33,308 nucleotides of DNA from Acidimicrobiia bacterium (GTDB lineage: Bacteria > Actinomycetota > Acidimicrobiia > Acidimicrobiales > Poriferisodalaceae). The translations under genes and the position numbers were made by a program. The stretch lies in assembly GCA_022827265.1 (NCBI GenBank), contig JAJDTF010000105.1:1-33308 (forward strand), in the 5' to 3' direction. The notes under the pieces were generated by a model. It saw only the letters and a list, made by a program, of their open reading frames with translations. It was not told the DNA's origin and searched no databases. Below are positions 23,736 through 32,371 of the stretch, one piece after another; the first letter of the stretch is position 1, and each line of letters opens with the position of its first letter.

Positions 23736-24971
23736 TCAGGCGGAGCGGAGCGCCTCGGTGGGGGACACGCGGGCGGCGCGGATGGCCGGGTACAGGCCGG
23801 CGACGACGCCGATGGCCACGGCGGCGCTGAGCCCGCCGACCAGTGCGACAGGCGGGATGATCACCCGCCACGCCTGCGCCGTCGCGTAGACGTAGGTAAC
23901 AGCCACTCCCAGCAGCACTCCGGCGGTGCCGCCCAGCGAGGCGAGCGTCAGCGCCTCGATCAGGAACTGCCGGCGGATGTGCGCCCGTGTGGCGCCGATG
24001 GCCCGGCGCAGGCCGATCTCGCTGCGCCGCTCGATGACGCCGATCACCATCACGTTCGCAACCCCGATCCCGCCCACGAGCAGCGCCACCGCGCCCAGAC
24101 CCAGGAACAGGCCGGTGAACGAGCTCTCGGCTGCCGACTGCGCTTCCAGCAGGTCGGACGGCCGGCTGATCTCCACCTCTTCGGGATTCTCGGGATCGAT
24201 CGTGCCGGCGAGGACATCACGGGTCTCGTCGATGTACCGCTCGTCGACGCGCACATAGACCACCGTGGGCGCCAGCTCCGCGTCGAAGTAGGCCTCCGCG
24301 GCCAGGTCGCCGATCAGCACGGCGCGGTCCAGTTCCGCCGCCAGCGCGAACGGCTCCAGCACCCCGAGCACCTCCACCCATCGTCCCCCGATGTGCAGCA
24401 TGACGGCGGGGTCGAGGTCGCGGATGCCGAGTCGTTCCGCTGCAACCGAGCCCACGACGGCGACCGGGTACTGCCTGGTCCCCTCGGTGAGGAACGAGCC
24501 GTGGGCCATGCCGCCGTTCAGCGTTTCGAGCAGGCCCGGATCGGTGCCGATGACCCTGATGCCGCCGGTCTGGTCCTCTGGCACGAGGTCATTGCGATAG
24601 ACGGCGGCATCCACGCTGTACACCGCTGCGGTGGCCTCGACGGTGGCGACGCGGCTCGCCGAGGCCACCGCGGTCTCCGGCAGGGCCGAATCGCCCGCGC
24701 CGAAGCCGGTGCCGGCCTCGACCGTGAGCAGGTTCGTGCCGAGCGCGCCGATCTGATCGAGCAGCGCCGACTTCGACGAGTCCGACAGGCCCAGCACGCT
24801 CACCAGCGACGCGATGCCGATCGCGATGCCGAGTGCCGACAGGAACGACCGCAGCTTGCGCGCTGCCAGCGCGCCGAGCGCAACGCGCACCAGTTCGGAC
24901 ATGCGCAGACGGCTCGGCGCGACGGGCGCCGTGACGGCATGGCTGTGAGGAGGCGTCGGCCCGGAGGTCAT
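23736..24971 (-). CDS. MacB/FtsX-type ABC permease
   Basis: 411 aa. An N-terminal transmembrane helix (about 42-62) is followed by a large extracytoplasmic MacB-PCD domain (about 70-270), then three C-terminal helices in the FtsX domain (GLFLGLGAVALLVGGIGVANVMVIGVI; ALTLASLGGTAGVLLGVAVTYV; VALVGGLSAAVAIGVVAGL) ending in the hallmark GLYPAIRAARVSPTEALR. Such mechanotransmission permeases act with an adaptor to expel or extract envelope substrates rather than moving them through the bilayer. ATG 24971 is 3 bp after the ATPase stop. It is the last gene of the four-gene cassette. Confidence 0.92.
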   Translation of the reverse strand: MTSGPTPPHSHAVTAPVAPSRLRMSELVRVALGALAARKLRSFLSALGIAIGIASLVSVLGLSDSSKSALLDQIGALGTNLLTVEAGTGFGAGDSALPETAVASASRVATVEATAAVYSVDAAVYRNDLVPEDQTGGIRVIGTDPGLLETLNGGMAHGSFLTEGTRQYPVAVVGSVAAERLGIRDLDPAVMLHIGGRWVEVLGVLEPFALAAELDRAVLIGDLAAEAYFDAELAPTVVYVRVDERYIDETRDVLAGTIDPENPEEVEISRPSDLLEAQSAAESSFTGLFLGLGAVALLVGGIGVANVMVIGVIERRSEIGLRRAIGATRAHIRRQFLIEALTLASLGGTAGVLLGVAVTYVYATAQAWRVIIPPVALVGGLSAAVAIGVVAGLYPAIRAARVSPTEALRSA

Positions 24972-24974
24972 CGG

Positions 24975-25708
<734 letters not shown>

Positions 25709-25712
<4 letters not shown>

Positions 25713-27796
25713 CGGGGAACCACGACGAGGGTGCCCGCGGCCAGCTCGCCGCTCACCACTTCGACGTCGCCGTCGACGAACAGCCCGGTCTCGACGCCGA
25801 CGAGGCGTGCGGACCCGTCGTCGTCGAGCACCTCGACGGCATAGCCGCCCTCGGTGAGCGCCAGCAGGGCCGTGGCGGGCACCACCAAGGCGCCGACGAC
25901 ATGCGTCTCGGTGATCTCGACCGTCACCGTCGCGCCGATCCACACCGGCGAGGCGGGCTCGGTGAGCAGGATGGTCACCTCGACGATGTTCTCGCCGGTC
26001 TGCGCATCGAGCTCGGGCGTCGGGTTGATCTCGGCGACGGTGCCCGCCACGTCGGTGTCGTCGGGCAGTTCCACGTTGACGGCGATGCCTTCGGAGATGA
26101 GGTCGCGGTCGCTGAGCGGCAGGTCCGCGATGACGCGCTGCGTGGTGGACATTGCGCCGGCGGCGGGGGTCTCGATGACGGTGAGCGTGGCGAGCGCCGT
26201 GCCGGCTTCGAGATCCTGGCCGATCTCGATGCCTTGGCCCCACGAGCCCACCTGTACGGGTCCGTCCGTGAACAGCACGTCTGCGGTGCTGACCGTGCCG
26301 TCGGCGTTCTGCCCGGTCGCTTGCTGCCAGTCGCGCACTGCCGCCGCGGTGTGCAGGTCGAACACGCCGTCGACGGCGAACTCGTCCGCGTCGCCGAAGC
26401 CCAGCGCGGCCAGGTTGGCTTCGAGCTGGCGGACGTCGTCCCCTTCGAGGCCGTCGGTCATGGTGCGATAGGCAGGCGCCTCGCCGTACATGAGATGCAT
26501 CGGCCGGTAGCGCTCTTCCAGCGCGGCCAGTTCCGCCTCGGCGCTGAGCAGTGCTGCGGTGGCGCTGGCCAGCGATGCCTCGAGCGCTGCCAGTTCTTCG
26601 GCGGAGAGCTCGGCCAACAGGTCGGCCAGCGACTGCTCGGCGGACAGGATGGCTGCGTCGGCGGCGTCGATTTCCGCTTGGGACGGCCCGGTGCGCAGGT
26701 CGGCGAGGGCTTCTCGGGCGGTGGCGAGATCGGCACGTGCTTGAGCGCGCTGCGCGTCGGTCGGGTCTTCGAGCAGCTCCAGTTGCTCTTGTGCGGTGAG
26801 GAGTTTGGATTCGGCGTCGTCGATCTCGGCTCGGGTCGGCCCGGCCTGCAGGTCGGCCAGCGCCTCTTGTGCGGTGAGGAGTTTGGATTCGGCGTCGTCG
26901 ATCTCGGCTTGGGTGGGGCCTGCCAACAGGTCGTCGAGGTGCTCATCTGCGGTCTGGAACTCTGCGCGCGCCAGGTCGATCTGGACATCGTTGTCCGAGA
27001 CTTGCAGTTCGTCCCGGTACTGCTCCCAGGCCGCCAGCCGCGCTGCCCGTGCCGAGGAAATCTCGGCCTCCGACGGCCCCGCTTTCAGGTCGTCGAGTGC
27101 CTCGGCGGCTGTTTGCACGGCCGCTTGGGCTGCATCGGTCTCGGCCTGCGAGGGTCCCTCCGCCAATTCGTCCACGAGGGACTCTGCGTTGGCGACTGCG
27201 GCACGGGCTGCGGCGAGGTCGGCTGGAGTGGGGTTGTCCAGAGATTCGAGGTGGTCGGCTGCCGAGACGACAGCGGCTTCGGCAGCGCTGATCTCGGCGG
27301 CACTCGCCGGTTCGACGAGGCGCTGCCGTGCATCGTGGGCTTGCTCCACAGCAGCCGTCGCGGTGGCGATGTCAGCATCGCTCGGACCCGCCTCGGCGTC
27401 GTGCAGATCGTCGGTAGCGACAGAGAACGCGTCCCGGGCTGCGGCGACCTCGGCGAGGACGCGCGCCGTGTCGTCTTCGGTGGGCTCATGGACCAAGAGG
27501 AAGAGCTGCTCGCCCTGCCGCACGACGCTGCCCTCGGCGGCCAGTTGCATGAGCACCCCTGTGCTGCGCGTGGCCAGCGTGGCCGTGCCGTCATAGTCGA
27601 GCGTGCCGCTGATCTCGAGATACTCAGCGAGGTCGCGCTGGGTGACCGGTGCCGTGCTGAGGCTGGAGTTCCCGTCCGCCGCTGCGTTGCCGTCAGTGCC
27701 GTTGCCGACCACGGACAGCCCGACGGCGCCGGCCACGATGACGACGACGGCGATGGCCGTACCGGCGAGCAGGCGGCGTCGTGATGCGCGCTTCAT
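25709..27796 (-). CDS. long coiled-coil membrane-fusion/adaptor protein with peptidoglycan-binding domain
   Basis: 695 aa, far longer than a usual HlyD/MacA adaptor. Order: membrane anchor at about 9-28; lipoyl-like half (LEISGTLDYDGTATLATRSTGVLMQL); a long Ala/Glu-rich helical region (about 110-440) of repeated LxDLxxGPxxAEIxxAxxxLxxAxExL units; a PG_binding_1-like domain (about 446-510, DDVRQLEANLAALGF...FDLHTAAAVRDWQQATG); then a beta-barrel and membrane-proximal part (ADLPLSDRDLISEGIAVNVELPD... VPATALL). The helical part would form a long hairpin. It follows the lipoprotein by 52 bp and overlaps the ATPase by 4 bp. A 5-bp-stem hairpin (27798-27811) stands directly before ATG 27796 and no good ribosome site is seen. 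Confidence 0.9.
26786..26909. repeat. tandem 78-bp duplication in the adaptor gene
   Basis: A 46-bp block at 26786-26831 recurs without change at 26864-26909, a period of 78 bp or 26 codons. In protein terms AEIDDAESKLLTAQE occurs twice. The adjoining units are more diverged, so this pair looks like a recent duplication inside an older repeat array. The unit ends in Gly-Pro or Asp-Pro, which would break the helix. Confidence 0.85.
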
Positions 27797-27797
27797 C

Positions 27798-27811
27798 GTT
27801 CGCCGCCGAAC
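27798..27811 (-). promoter_or_regulatory. hairpin at the adaptor start codon
   Basis: GTTCG-4 nt-CGAAC can pair as a 5-bp stem ending one base before the ATG at 27796. It could limit access to the start. Low evidence beyond the pairing. Confidence 0.3.
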
Positions 27812-27848
27812 AGACGAGGCTTCGACTTGGGAATCATGAGCCTGGGGG

Positions 27849-28628
27849 TCATGGCCTGGCACCCGGACGCCGCTGGCGGCCGAAGGGCAGCTGCTCGTTG
27901 CAGATCTCGAACGCAGCGCTGACGTCTGCGTCGTCGAAGTCCAGCTCGCCGAATGGCGATCCGCCGCCGCTTCCCGGACCGACGGCACTCAGATCGGGAT
28001 CGCCGATGTCCACCCCGTTGTCACGCATGCACTGTGCGAATTCGAGCAGCATGTCCTCGATTTCGACCTGAGCCGTGTCGAAGCTCTGCCCGCCCGGACC
28101 GAGCGCAAGGCCCTCGATGATCGGGCTGCAGGCGTCTTGGGCCGCCGGCAGGTCGGGGTCTCGTCCGATGGCCTGAAGGTCGCTTGCGTTCTGGCCCGCG
28201 CCGCCTCTGCCGGGCCGGAGTCCGAACGTGACCGTGCCGTCGGCCTCCACGATCGGGTCGGGGAACTCGATGCCGTTGTCGCGCATGCACGCGGCGAACT
28301 CCAGCAGCACCTCCTCGTCGGTGAGGTCGTCGTCGGCAGGTGCGTCGCCGTCGGATGCGTCGTCGGCAGCGTCAGTGCCGGTGTCGGCGCTCTGGCTGGC
28401 GCCGGCGTCGGCTTCGTCATCGGCGGGCGCAGTCTCCGTCGTCTCGGTGGCGACAACGGCAGCCGCGGGCCCGTCGTCCGCGGAGGCAGTGAGGGCGGCG
28501 TCGGCGACCGTGGTGGTCACTCCAGCGAGCGTGGCAAGCCCGCTGCCGTCGCTGTCCGAGCTGCAGGCACTCGCCAAGACGAACATCGCAGCGAGTGCCG
28601 GCAACGCAATGCAACGAACTGTGCGCAT
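27849..28628 (-). CDS. secreted lipoprotein with duplicated CMRDNG motif
   Basis: 259 aa. Signal peptide with lipobox LASAC and lipidated Cys22, followed by a Ser/Thr/Asp/Ala-rich linker (about 23-103). The mature part holds two related halves: LLEFAACMRDNGIEFPDP at 108-125 with Cys114 and Cys167, and LLEFAQCMRDNGVDIGDPDL at 194-213 with Cys200 and Cys243. Each half probably contains one disulfide. GGAGG lies 9 nt before ATG 28628. As the first gene of the lipoprotein-adaptor-ATPase-permease cassette it may be a substrate-binding or outer component of the exporter. The family name is not known to me. Confidence 0.85.
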   Translation of the reverse strand: MRTVRCIALPALAAMFVLASACSSDSDGSGLATLAGVTTTVADAALTASADDGPAAAVVATETTETAPADDEADAGASQSADTGTDAADDASDGDAPADDDLTDEEVLLEFAACMRDNGIEFPDPIVEADGTVTFGLRPGRGGAGQNASDLQAIGRDPDLPAAQDACSPIIEGLALGPGGQSFDTAQVEIEDMLLEFAQCMRDNGVDIGDPDLSAVGPGSGGGSPFGELDFDDADVSAAFEICNEQLPFGRQRRPGARP

Positions 28629-28716
28629 TCAGAAGATCCTCCGAGTCCGGCCATGTCTGGCGAGCCGCAAGCTACGAGCCGAACATGAAAGAAGATTGAG
28701 AACCGCATGAGATCGG

Positions 28717-28795
28717 CCTGAGAGGCTGAGCCACAGGCCCGAGCGGCCCGTGACCCCAAACGCATCAGAATCGGGAGCTAGAGCGGCAAGCGCAG
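28717..28795 (+). repeat. dispersed intergenic repeat, copy E (second subtype)
   Basis: Shortened copy: CCTGAGAGGCTGAGCC, core GGCCCGAGCGGCCCGTGA, then CCCCAAACGCATCAGAATCGG and AGAGCGGCAAGCGC, matching copy D rather than B, C and F in the distal half. The AGGCGAAGCCGT segment is deleted. It lies in the divergent gap between the lipoprotein and the P1 peptidase genes. Confidence 0.75.
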
Positions 28796-28825
28796 GGCGA
28801 CGCAGCGTGTCTGTGGCACGACGCG

Positions 28826-28831
28826 TAGGGT
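28826..28831 (+). promoter_or_regulatory. candidate -10 hexamer, leaderless P1 peptidase mRNA
   Basis: TAGGGT lies 8 nt before ATG 28840 with no Shine-Dalgarno between. It supports this start over the upstream GTG at 28750, which lies inside repeat copy E. Confidence 0.45.
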
Positions 28832-28839
28832 GCGCGGCC

Positions 28840-29793
28840 ATGGCGTTGGGACTGCCGTCTGTGCTGGTCGGTTCGTGGACCGACGACGACGCAGCCACCG
28901 GCGTCACGGTGGTGCTGCCGCCGCCAGGCACCTTGGGCGCTGTCGCCGTGCGAGGCGGCGCACCGGGCACCCGTGAGGCCGCCGCGCTCAGTTCGACGGG
29001 CGCCGGCGTCGAGTGTCATGGAGTTGTGCTGTGCGGCAACAGCGTGTTCGGTCTCGCCGCGGCTGACGGCGTGGTGCGCTGGTGCGCCAGCGAGGGCCGC
29101 GGGCTCGACATCCGCGGCAGCATTGTGCCCGTAGTGGGCGGAGCCGTCGTCTATGACATTCAGTCTCCGCACAGCGAGCGTCCGACGGCCGCAGCCGGAT
29201 GGGCAGCATGCGAGGCCGCCAGCGCGGACGAGCCTGCCACCGGTCGGGTTGGCGTCGGGCGCGGCTGCACGATCGGCAAGGTCGCCGGCCGTGACTTTGC
29301 TGTGCCCGGCGGGCTGGGCGCTGCGGTGGAGCGTTCGGGCGATGTGGTAGTCGGCGCTCTGGTGGCGGTGAATGCCTTGGGCGATGTCATCGACGAGGCC
29401 GGTGCTGTCCTCGCCGGCTGCACGGCGCCTCCTGACGCGCCGCGCTATCCCTACGCAGCCATCGATGCCATTCCCGGCTTCAGCGGACGCGGCAACGAAG
29501 GTGACGATGCCGACAGTGCCGACGGCTCAGCCGCCGACGGTCACGGCGAGCGCATGAATACCACCATCGGCTGCTTGGTCACCAACGCCCGGCTCACCAA
29601 GCCGGAAGCTTGCCGCGCCGCCGACCTGTCTCACACTGGCATAGCCCGCGCCGTCGAGCCGCCCCACACGAACTTCGACGGCGATGCCTTGTTCCTGCTG
29701 GCGACCGGTGAGGTCGATACCCAGCTCGACCTCGTTGCCGCGCTCGGCGCCCGAGCCGTGGCCTTGGCCGTCCGGAGCGCAATCTCCGATTGA
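28840..29793 (+). CDS. P1-family (S58, DmpA-like) peptidase
   Basis: 317 aa self-processing aminopeptidase/amidase family. Seen: GNSVFGLAAADGV at 66-78, GRVGVGRGCTIGKVAG at 135-150, VGALVAVNALGDV at 171-183, and MNTTIGCLVTNARL at 239-252, where the family cuts itself before the nucleophile (Thr241 or Thr242 here) to make alpha and beta chains. The size is right for the precursor. A disordered Gly/Asp-rich segment (about 216-237) just before the cleavage site is slightly long. ATG 28840 is supported by the upstream hexamer. The native substrate, N-terminal residues or small amides, is unknown. A 390-bp gap follows. Confidence 0.87.
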   Translation: MALGLPSVLVGSWTDDDAATGVTVVLPPPGTLGAVAVRGGAPGTREAAALSSTGAGVECHGVVLCGNSVFGLAAADGVVRWCASEGRGLDIRGSIVPVVGGAVVYDIQSPHSERPTAAAGWAACEAASADEPATGRVGVGRGCTIGKVAGRDFAVPGGLGAAVERSGDVVVGALVAVNALGDVIDEAGAVLAGCTAPPDAPRYPYAAIDAIPGFSGRGNEGDDADSADGSAADGHGERMNTTIGCLVTNARLTKPEACRAADLSHTGIARAVEPPHTNFDGDALFLLATGEVDTQLDLVAALGARAVALAVRSAISD

Positions 29794-29910
29794 GCCTCGA
29801 TGGTCGGCCCTCAGCGGGGTCGAAGTCCCGCTCGGCGACAGCGGCGCGTGCGACCCTCTCGGAATTCGTCACCCGATCTCGTCGCGACTGTGGCAATCTG
29901 GGCGCACCAG

Positions 29911-29926
29911 AGAAAGGGGGTGGTCC
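29911..29926 (+). promoter_or_regulatory. extended Shine-Dalgarno-like site
   Basis: AGAAAGGGGGTGGTCC. The exact complement of the usual bacterial 16S rRNA 3' end is AGAAAGGAGGTGATCC; the two differences are both A to G and would still pair as G-U. The last 8 nt are also complementary to 30026-30033, so a fold could hide the site. ATG follows at 29932. Confidence 0.6.
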
Positions 29927-29931
29927 ACGCA

Positions 29932-29973
29932 ATGCCGAAACGCAACAGGACTCTGGAGGTGGCCGGGCGCTGA
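29932..29973 (+). CDS. possible 13-residue leader peptide
   Basis: MPKRNRTLEVAGR then TGA. It is proposed only because an exceptionally long ribosome-binding match precedes it and structured sequence follows. It has no regulatory run of one amino acid. It could instead be the start of a longer product made by a minus-one slip: that frame continues to a TAG at 30114-30116. Confidence 0.35.
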   Translation: MPKRNRTLEVAGR

Positions 29974-30119
29974 GGCGACCCGCTTCCGAGAAGGGGACGC
30001 CTCCATCAGGTGGCGACTCCAACCCGGACCACCGAACCCCACAAGATCCGCGTGCTGGTCCTCACGCGGCCGCCGCCCCGCCAACCGGCGGAGGCGCAAA
30101 CACGATCTTCGGGTAGCAG

Positions 30120-30149
30120 CAGGCCCCTGCTCAGTCGAGCGGGGGCCTG
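30120..30149 (+). terminator. strong hairpin, probable terminator
   Basis: CAGGCCCCTGCTC pairs with GAGCGGGGGCCTG as a 13-bp stem with one U-G pair and a 4-nt loop AGUC. Only a short T run follows, as is common for high-GC actinobacterial terminators. It closes the leader-like region and separates it from the acyl-CoA dehydrogenase gene. Confidence 0.65.
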
Positions 30150-30171
30150 TTCGCGCCCGAGGGCACCCCAC

Positions 30172-30177
30172 TAGTGT
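30172..30177 (+). promoter_or_regulatory. candidate -10 hexamer, leaderless acyl-CoA dehydrogenase mRNA
   Basis: TAGTGT lies 6 nt before ATG 30184, with no Shine-Dalgarno in between and a hairpin terminator just upstream. Confidence 0.45.
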
Positions 30178-30183
30178 CCGCAC

Positions 30184-31386
30184 ATGGACTTCGACTGGCC
30201 GGACGATGATGATGCTCGCCGCGTCGCCGTGCGCGACTGGCTCGACGATCACGACGGCAATCCGGGCCAGGAGGCGCTGGCACACGCCGGATACGTCGCG
30301 CCGCACTGGCCGAAGCCCTACGGCCTCGACGCCGATCCCATCACCCAGCTGCTGATCGACGAGGAGCTGGCCGCCGCCGGCGTGAAGCGCCTGGCGGGCG
30401 GCATCGGCCTGGGCTGGGCGGGCCCGACGATCATCTACGGCGGCACCGACGCCCAGAAGGAGCGCTACCTGTGGCCGATCCTCACTGGCGAGGAAGTGTG
30501 GTGCCAGCTGTTCTCCGAGCCCGACAGCGGCTCAGATTTGGCGAACCTGGCCACACGGGCCGTGCGCGACGGCGAGCGCTACATCGTGAACGGCTCGAAG
30601 ATCTGGTCGTCGGGAGCGCATCGAAGCAAGTTCGGCATCCTCATCGCCCGCACCGATCCCGATGTGCCCAAGCACCGCGGCGTGTCGTACTTCATCTGCC
30701 CGATGGATACGCCCGGCCTCGAATTGCGCCCGATCATCGACATGACCACGGCCTATTCGTTCAACCAGACCTTCTTCACCGACATGGAGCTGCCGGTGGA
30801 GAACCGGATCGGCGACGAGAACGACGGCTGGCGGCTGGCCAAGATCACACTCGGCAACGAGCGTGTGTCGCTCTCGGGCGAAGGGGCGCTGTGGGGCAGC
30901 GGCCCCAGCGCGGCAGACCTGCTCGACGTGGTGCGGTCTGCCGGGGGCGTGTCGGATCCGGTGATGCGCGACCGGGCCGCACGCCTGCACATCGAGGGCG
31001 AAGTGCTGCGGCTCATCCGGCTACGGACGCTGAGCGCCCGCCTGCACGGCCGCCAGCCCGGCCCCGAGGCCAGCGTGCGCAAGGCGCTGGCAGACGATCA
31101 CGGCCAGCACGTCATGACGTTGGCGAAGGACCTAGCCGGCGCTCATGGACTGCTGGCCAACACGGGGCCGCTGGGCACATCGCCGGAGTTCCCCAAGACC
31201 CAGGCCGTGGTGGAGGGCTGGAACGGCTGGCACGGCGGCTACCTGTTCAGCCCGGCCCTCACGATTGGGGGCGGCACTTCGGAAGTGCAGCGCAACATCA
31301 TCGCTGAGCGAGTCCTGGGCCTGCCCCACGACGTCGACGCGGAGTCCGGCAAGACCTGGGCTGAGTCCCGAGCCGCAGTCGCCTGA
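30184..31386 (+). CDS. acyl-CoA dehydrogenase
   Basis: 400 aa FAD-dependent enzyme making the alpha,beta double bond of an acyl-CoA. Seen: CQLFSEPDSGSDLANLATRAVRDGERYIVNGSKIWSSGAH (middle domain and FAD contact) near 104-143, MTTAYSFNQTFFTDMELPVENRIGDENDGWRLAKITL, and the C-terminal IGGGTSEVQRNIIAERVLGLP. The closest look is to the FadE-type enzymes of actinobacterial branched-lipid or sterol breakdown. The start at 30184 follows a terminator hairpin and a TAGTGT hexamer. It converges on the crotonase gene across a 35-bp gap, with which it may share a pathway. Confidence 0.93.
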   Translation: MDFDWPDDDDARRVAVRDWLDDHDGNPGQEALAHAGYVAPHWPKPYGLDADPITQLLIDEELAAAGVKRLAGGIGLGWAGPTIIYGGTDAQKERYLWPILTGEEVWCQLFSEPDSGSDLANLATRAVRDGERYIVNGSKIWSSGAHRSKFGILIARTDPDVPKHRGVSYFICPMDTPGLELRPIIDMTTAYSFNQTFFTDMELPVENRIGDENDGWRLAKITLGNERVSLSGEGALWGSGPSAADLLDVVRSAGGVSDPVMRDRAARLHIEGEVLRLIRLRTLSARLHGRQPGPEASVRKALADDHGQHVMTLAKDLAGAHGLLANTGPLGTSPEFPKTQAVVEGWNGWHGGYLFSPALTIGGGTSEVQRNIIAERVLGLPHDVDAESGKTWAESRAAVA

Positions 31387-31398
31387 CGCATTGCTGCG

Positions 31399-31421
31399 CT
31401 GCCGCCCGGGCCTGCCGGCAG
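31399..31421. terminator. possible bidirectional terminator hairpin
   Basis: CTGCCG (31399-31404) and CGGCAG (31416-31421) can pair as a 6-bp stem with an 11-nt loop in the 35-bp gap between two converging genes. No U tract follows. Confidence 0.35.
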
Positions 31422-32216
31422 TTACCGGCCGGTGAAGGTGGGCGGACGCTTTTCGAGGAATGCCTGGACGGCTTCCTTGGTGTCCTCGGTGGTGAAGTTG
31501 AGCGACTGAGCCATGCCCTCGCCTTCGAGCGCAGTGGCGAAGTCGGCCGAGGCATTGAGGGTGAGCAGGCGCTTGGTCATCGCAACGGCGATAGGCGGCC
31601 CGGCTGCGAGCCGGTCGGCCCAGTCGTCGACGAATGCGTCAAGCTCGCCGTGGGGCACCACCTTGTTGACGATGCCGAAGTCCTCGGCCTGCTTGGCATC
31701 GATGACGTCGGCGAAGAACGCCAGTTCCTTGGCACGGTGCAGGCCGATGAGGCGAGGCAGGATCCAGGTGCCGCCGAAGTCGACCGACAGGCCGCGGCGG
31801 GCGAAAATCTCGCTGAAGCGGGCTTGGTCGGAGGCCACGATCAGGTCGCACGCCAGAGCCAGGTTCATGCCCGCGCCGGCAGCTACGCCGTTCACCTTGG
31901 CGATGACCGGCACCATGATCGAGTACAGCGCCGACACGGTCTGGTGGATCACGTTCAGCCCTTGCAACGCATGCCGCCGTGGGCCGTCGCCGCCATCGGC
32001 GGCGAGGTCGGCGCCGCTGCAGAAGGCGTCGCCGGCCCCTGTCATCACCACGCAGCGCACGGTGGGATCACCGCCGATCTCGTTCCACGTCTCGCGCAGC
32101 TCGGTGAACATCTGCGGGCTCGCCGCGTTGAGGCGCTCGGGCCGGTTCATCGTGATGGTGACGACGCCGTTGTCCGCCGCGTCGATGATGAGCGTTTCCA
32201 GTTCTGCCGATTCCAT
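31422..32216 (-). CDS. crotonase-family enoyl-CoA hydratase/isomerase
   Basis: 264 aa. ITMNRPERLNAASP and GDAFCSGADLA are family marks. The classical hydratase glutamates are absent: AGAGMNLALACD has Asn118 at the first, and FARRGLSVDFGGTWILPRLIG has Asp146, as in PaaG/isomerase-like members. A PaaG-type 1,2-epoxyphenylacetyl-CoA or enoyl-CoA isomerase reaction is therefore as plausible as hydration. It converges with the acyl-CoA dehydrogenase. ATG 32216 has no Shine-Dalgarno but a TAGCGT 8 nt upstream. Confidence 0.9.
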   Translation of the reverse strand: MESAELETLIIDAADNGVVTITMNRPERLNAASPQMFTELRETWNEIGGDPTVRCVVMTGAGDAFCSGADLAADGGDGPRRHALQGLNVIHQTVSALYSIMVPVIAKVNGVAAGAGMNLALACDLIVASDQARFSEIFARRGLSVDFGGTWILPRLIGLHRAKELAFFADVIDAKQAEDFGIVNKVVPHGELDAFVDDWADRLAAGPPIAVAMTKRLLTLNASADFATALEGEGMAQSLNFTTEDTKEAVQAFLEKRPPTFTGR

Positions 32217-32224
32217 GAGCGGCG

Positions 32225-32230
32225 ACGCTA
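32225..32230 (-). promoter_or_regulatory. candidate -10 hexamer, leaderless crotonase mRNA
   Basis: On the minus strand TAGCGT lies 8 nt before ATG 32216 with no Shine-Dalgarno between, the same hexamer as before the SMP-30-like gene. Confidence 0.45.
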
Positions 32231-32271
32231 GTGGTGGGACTTAGGTTTCGCCCGAGGGCTCAGCGTCGGTG

Positions 32272-32366
32272 CCGAGAGGCTGAGCCGAAAGGCGAAGCCG
32301 TGGCCCGAGCGGCCAGTGAGCGATGGCGAACGAGAGCGGGAAACGACAGGTGCGACCGCGAGAAGG
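32272..32366 (+). repeat. dispersed intergenic repeat, copy F
   Basis: Full-length copy closest to B: GAGAGGCTGAGCCGA, AGGCGAAGCCGTGG, core GGCCCGAGCGGCCAGTGA, then AACGAGAGCGGGAAACGACAGG and GGTGCGACCGCGAGAAGG. It fills the gap between two minus-strand genes and ends 5 bp before the aminotransferase stop. Confidence 0.85.
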
Positions 32367-32371
32367 TTCAC

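Larger units (their letters stand above)
29794..30183 (+). other. 390-bp gene-poor interval with structured leader-like sequence
   Basis: No convincing protein gene fills this gap. It holds, in order: about 115 bp of plain sequence; a 16-nt Shine-Dalgarno-like match (29911-29926); a 13-codon ORF (29932-29973); nested complementary segments TGGAGG (29954-29959) with CCTCCA (30000-30005) inside GGTGGTCC (29919-29926) with GGACCACC (30026-30033); a strong hairpin (30120-30149); and a promoter-like hexamer (30172-30177) for the next gene. A frame ending at 30116, one minus-one slip from the short ORF, stops 3 nt before the hairpin. Confidence 0.6.

Noticed and set aside
26786..26909. CRISPR-like or satellite array
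   Set aside because: The repeats are in-frame codon repeats of a coiled-coil protein with no variable spacers.
29790..30116. 108-residue TTG-start frame as a normal gene
   Set aside because: The TTG overlaps the previous stop, there is no ribosome site, and third-position bias is weak. Only its 3' part is kept, as a possible frameshift product.
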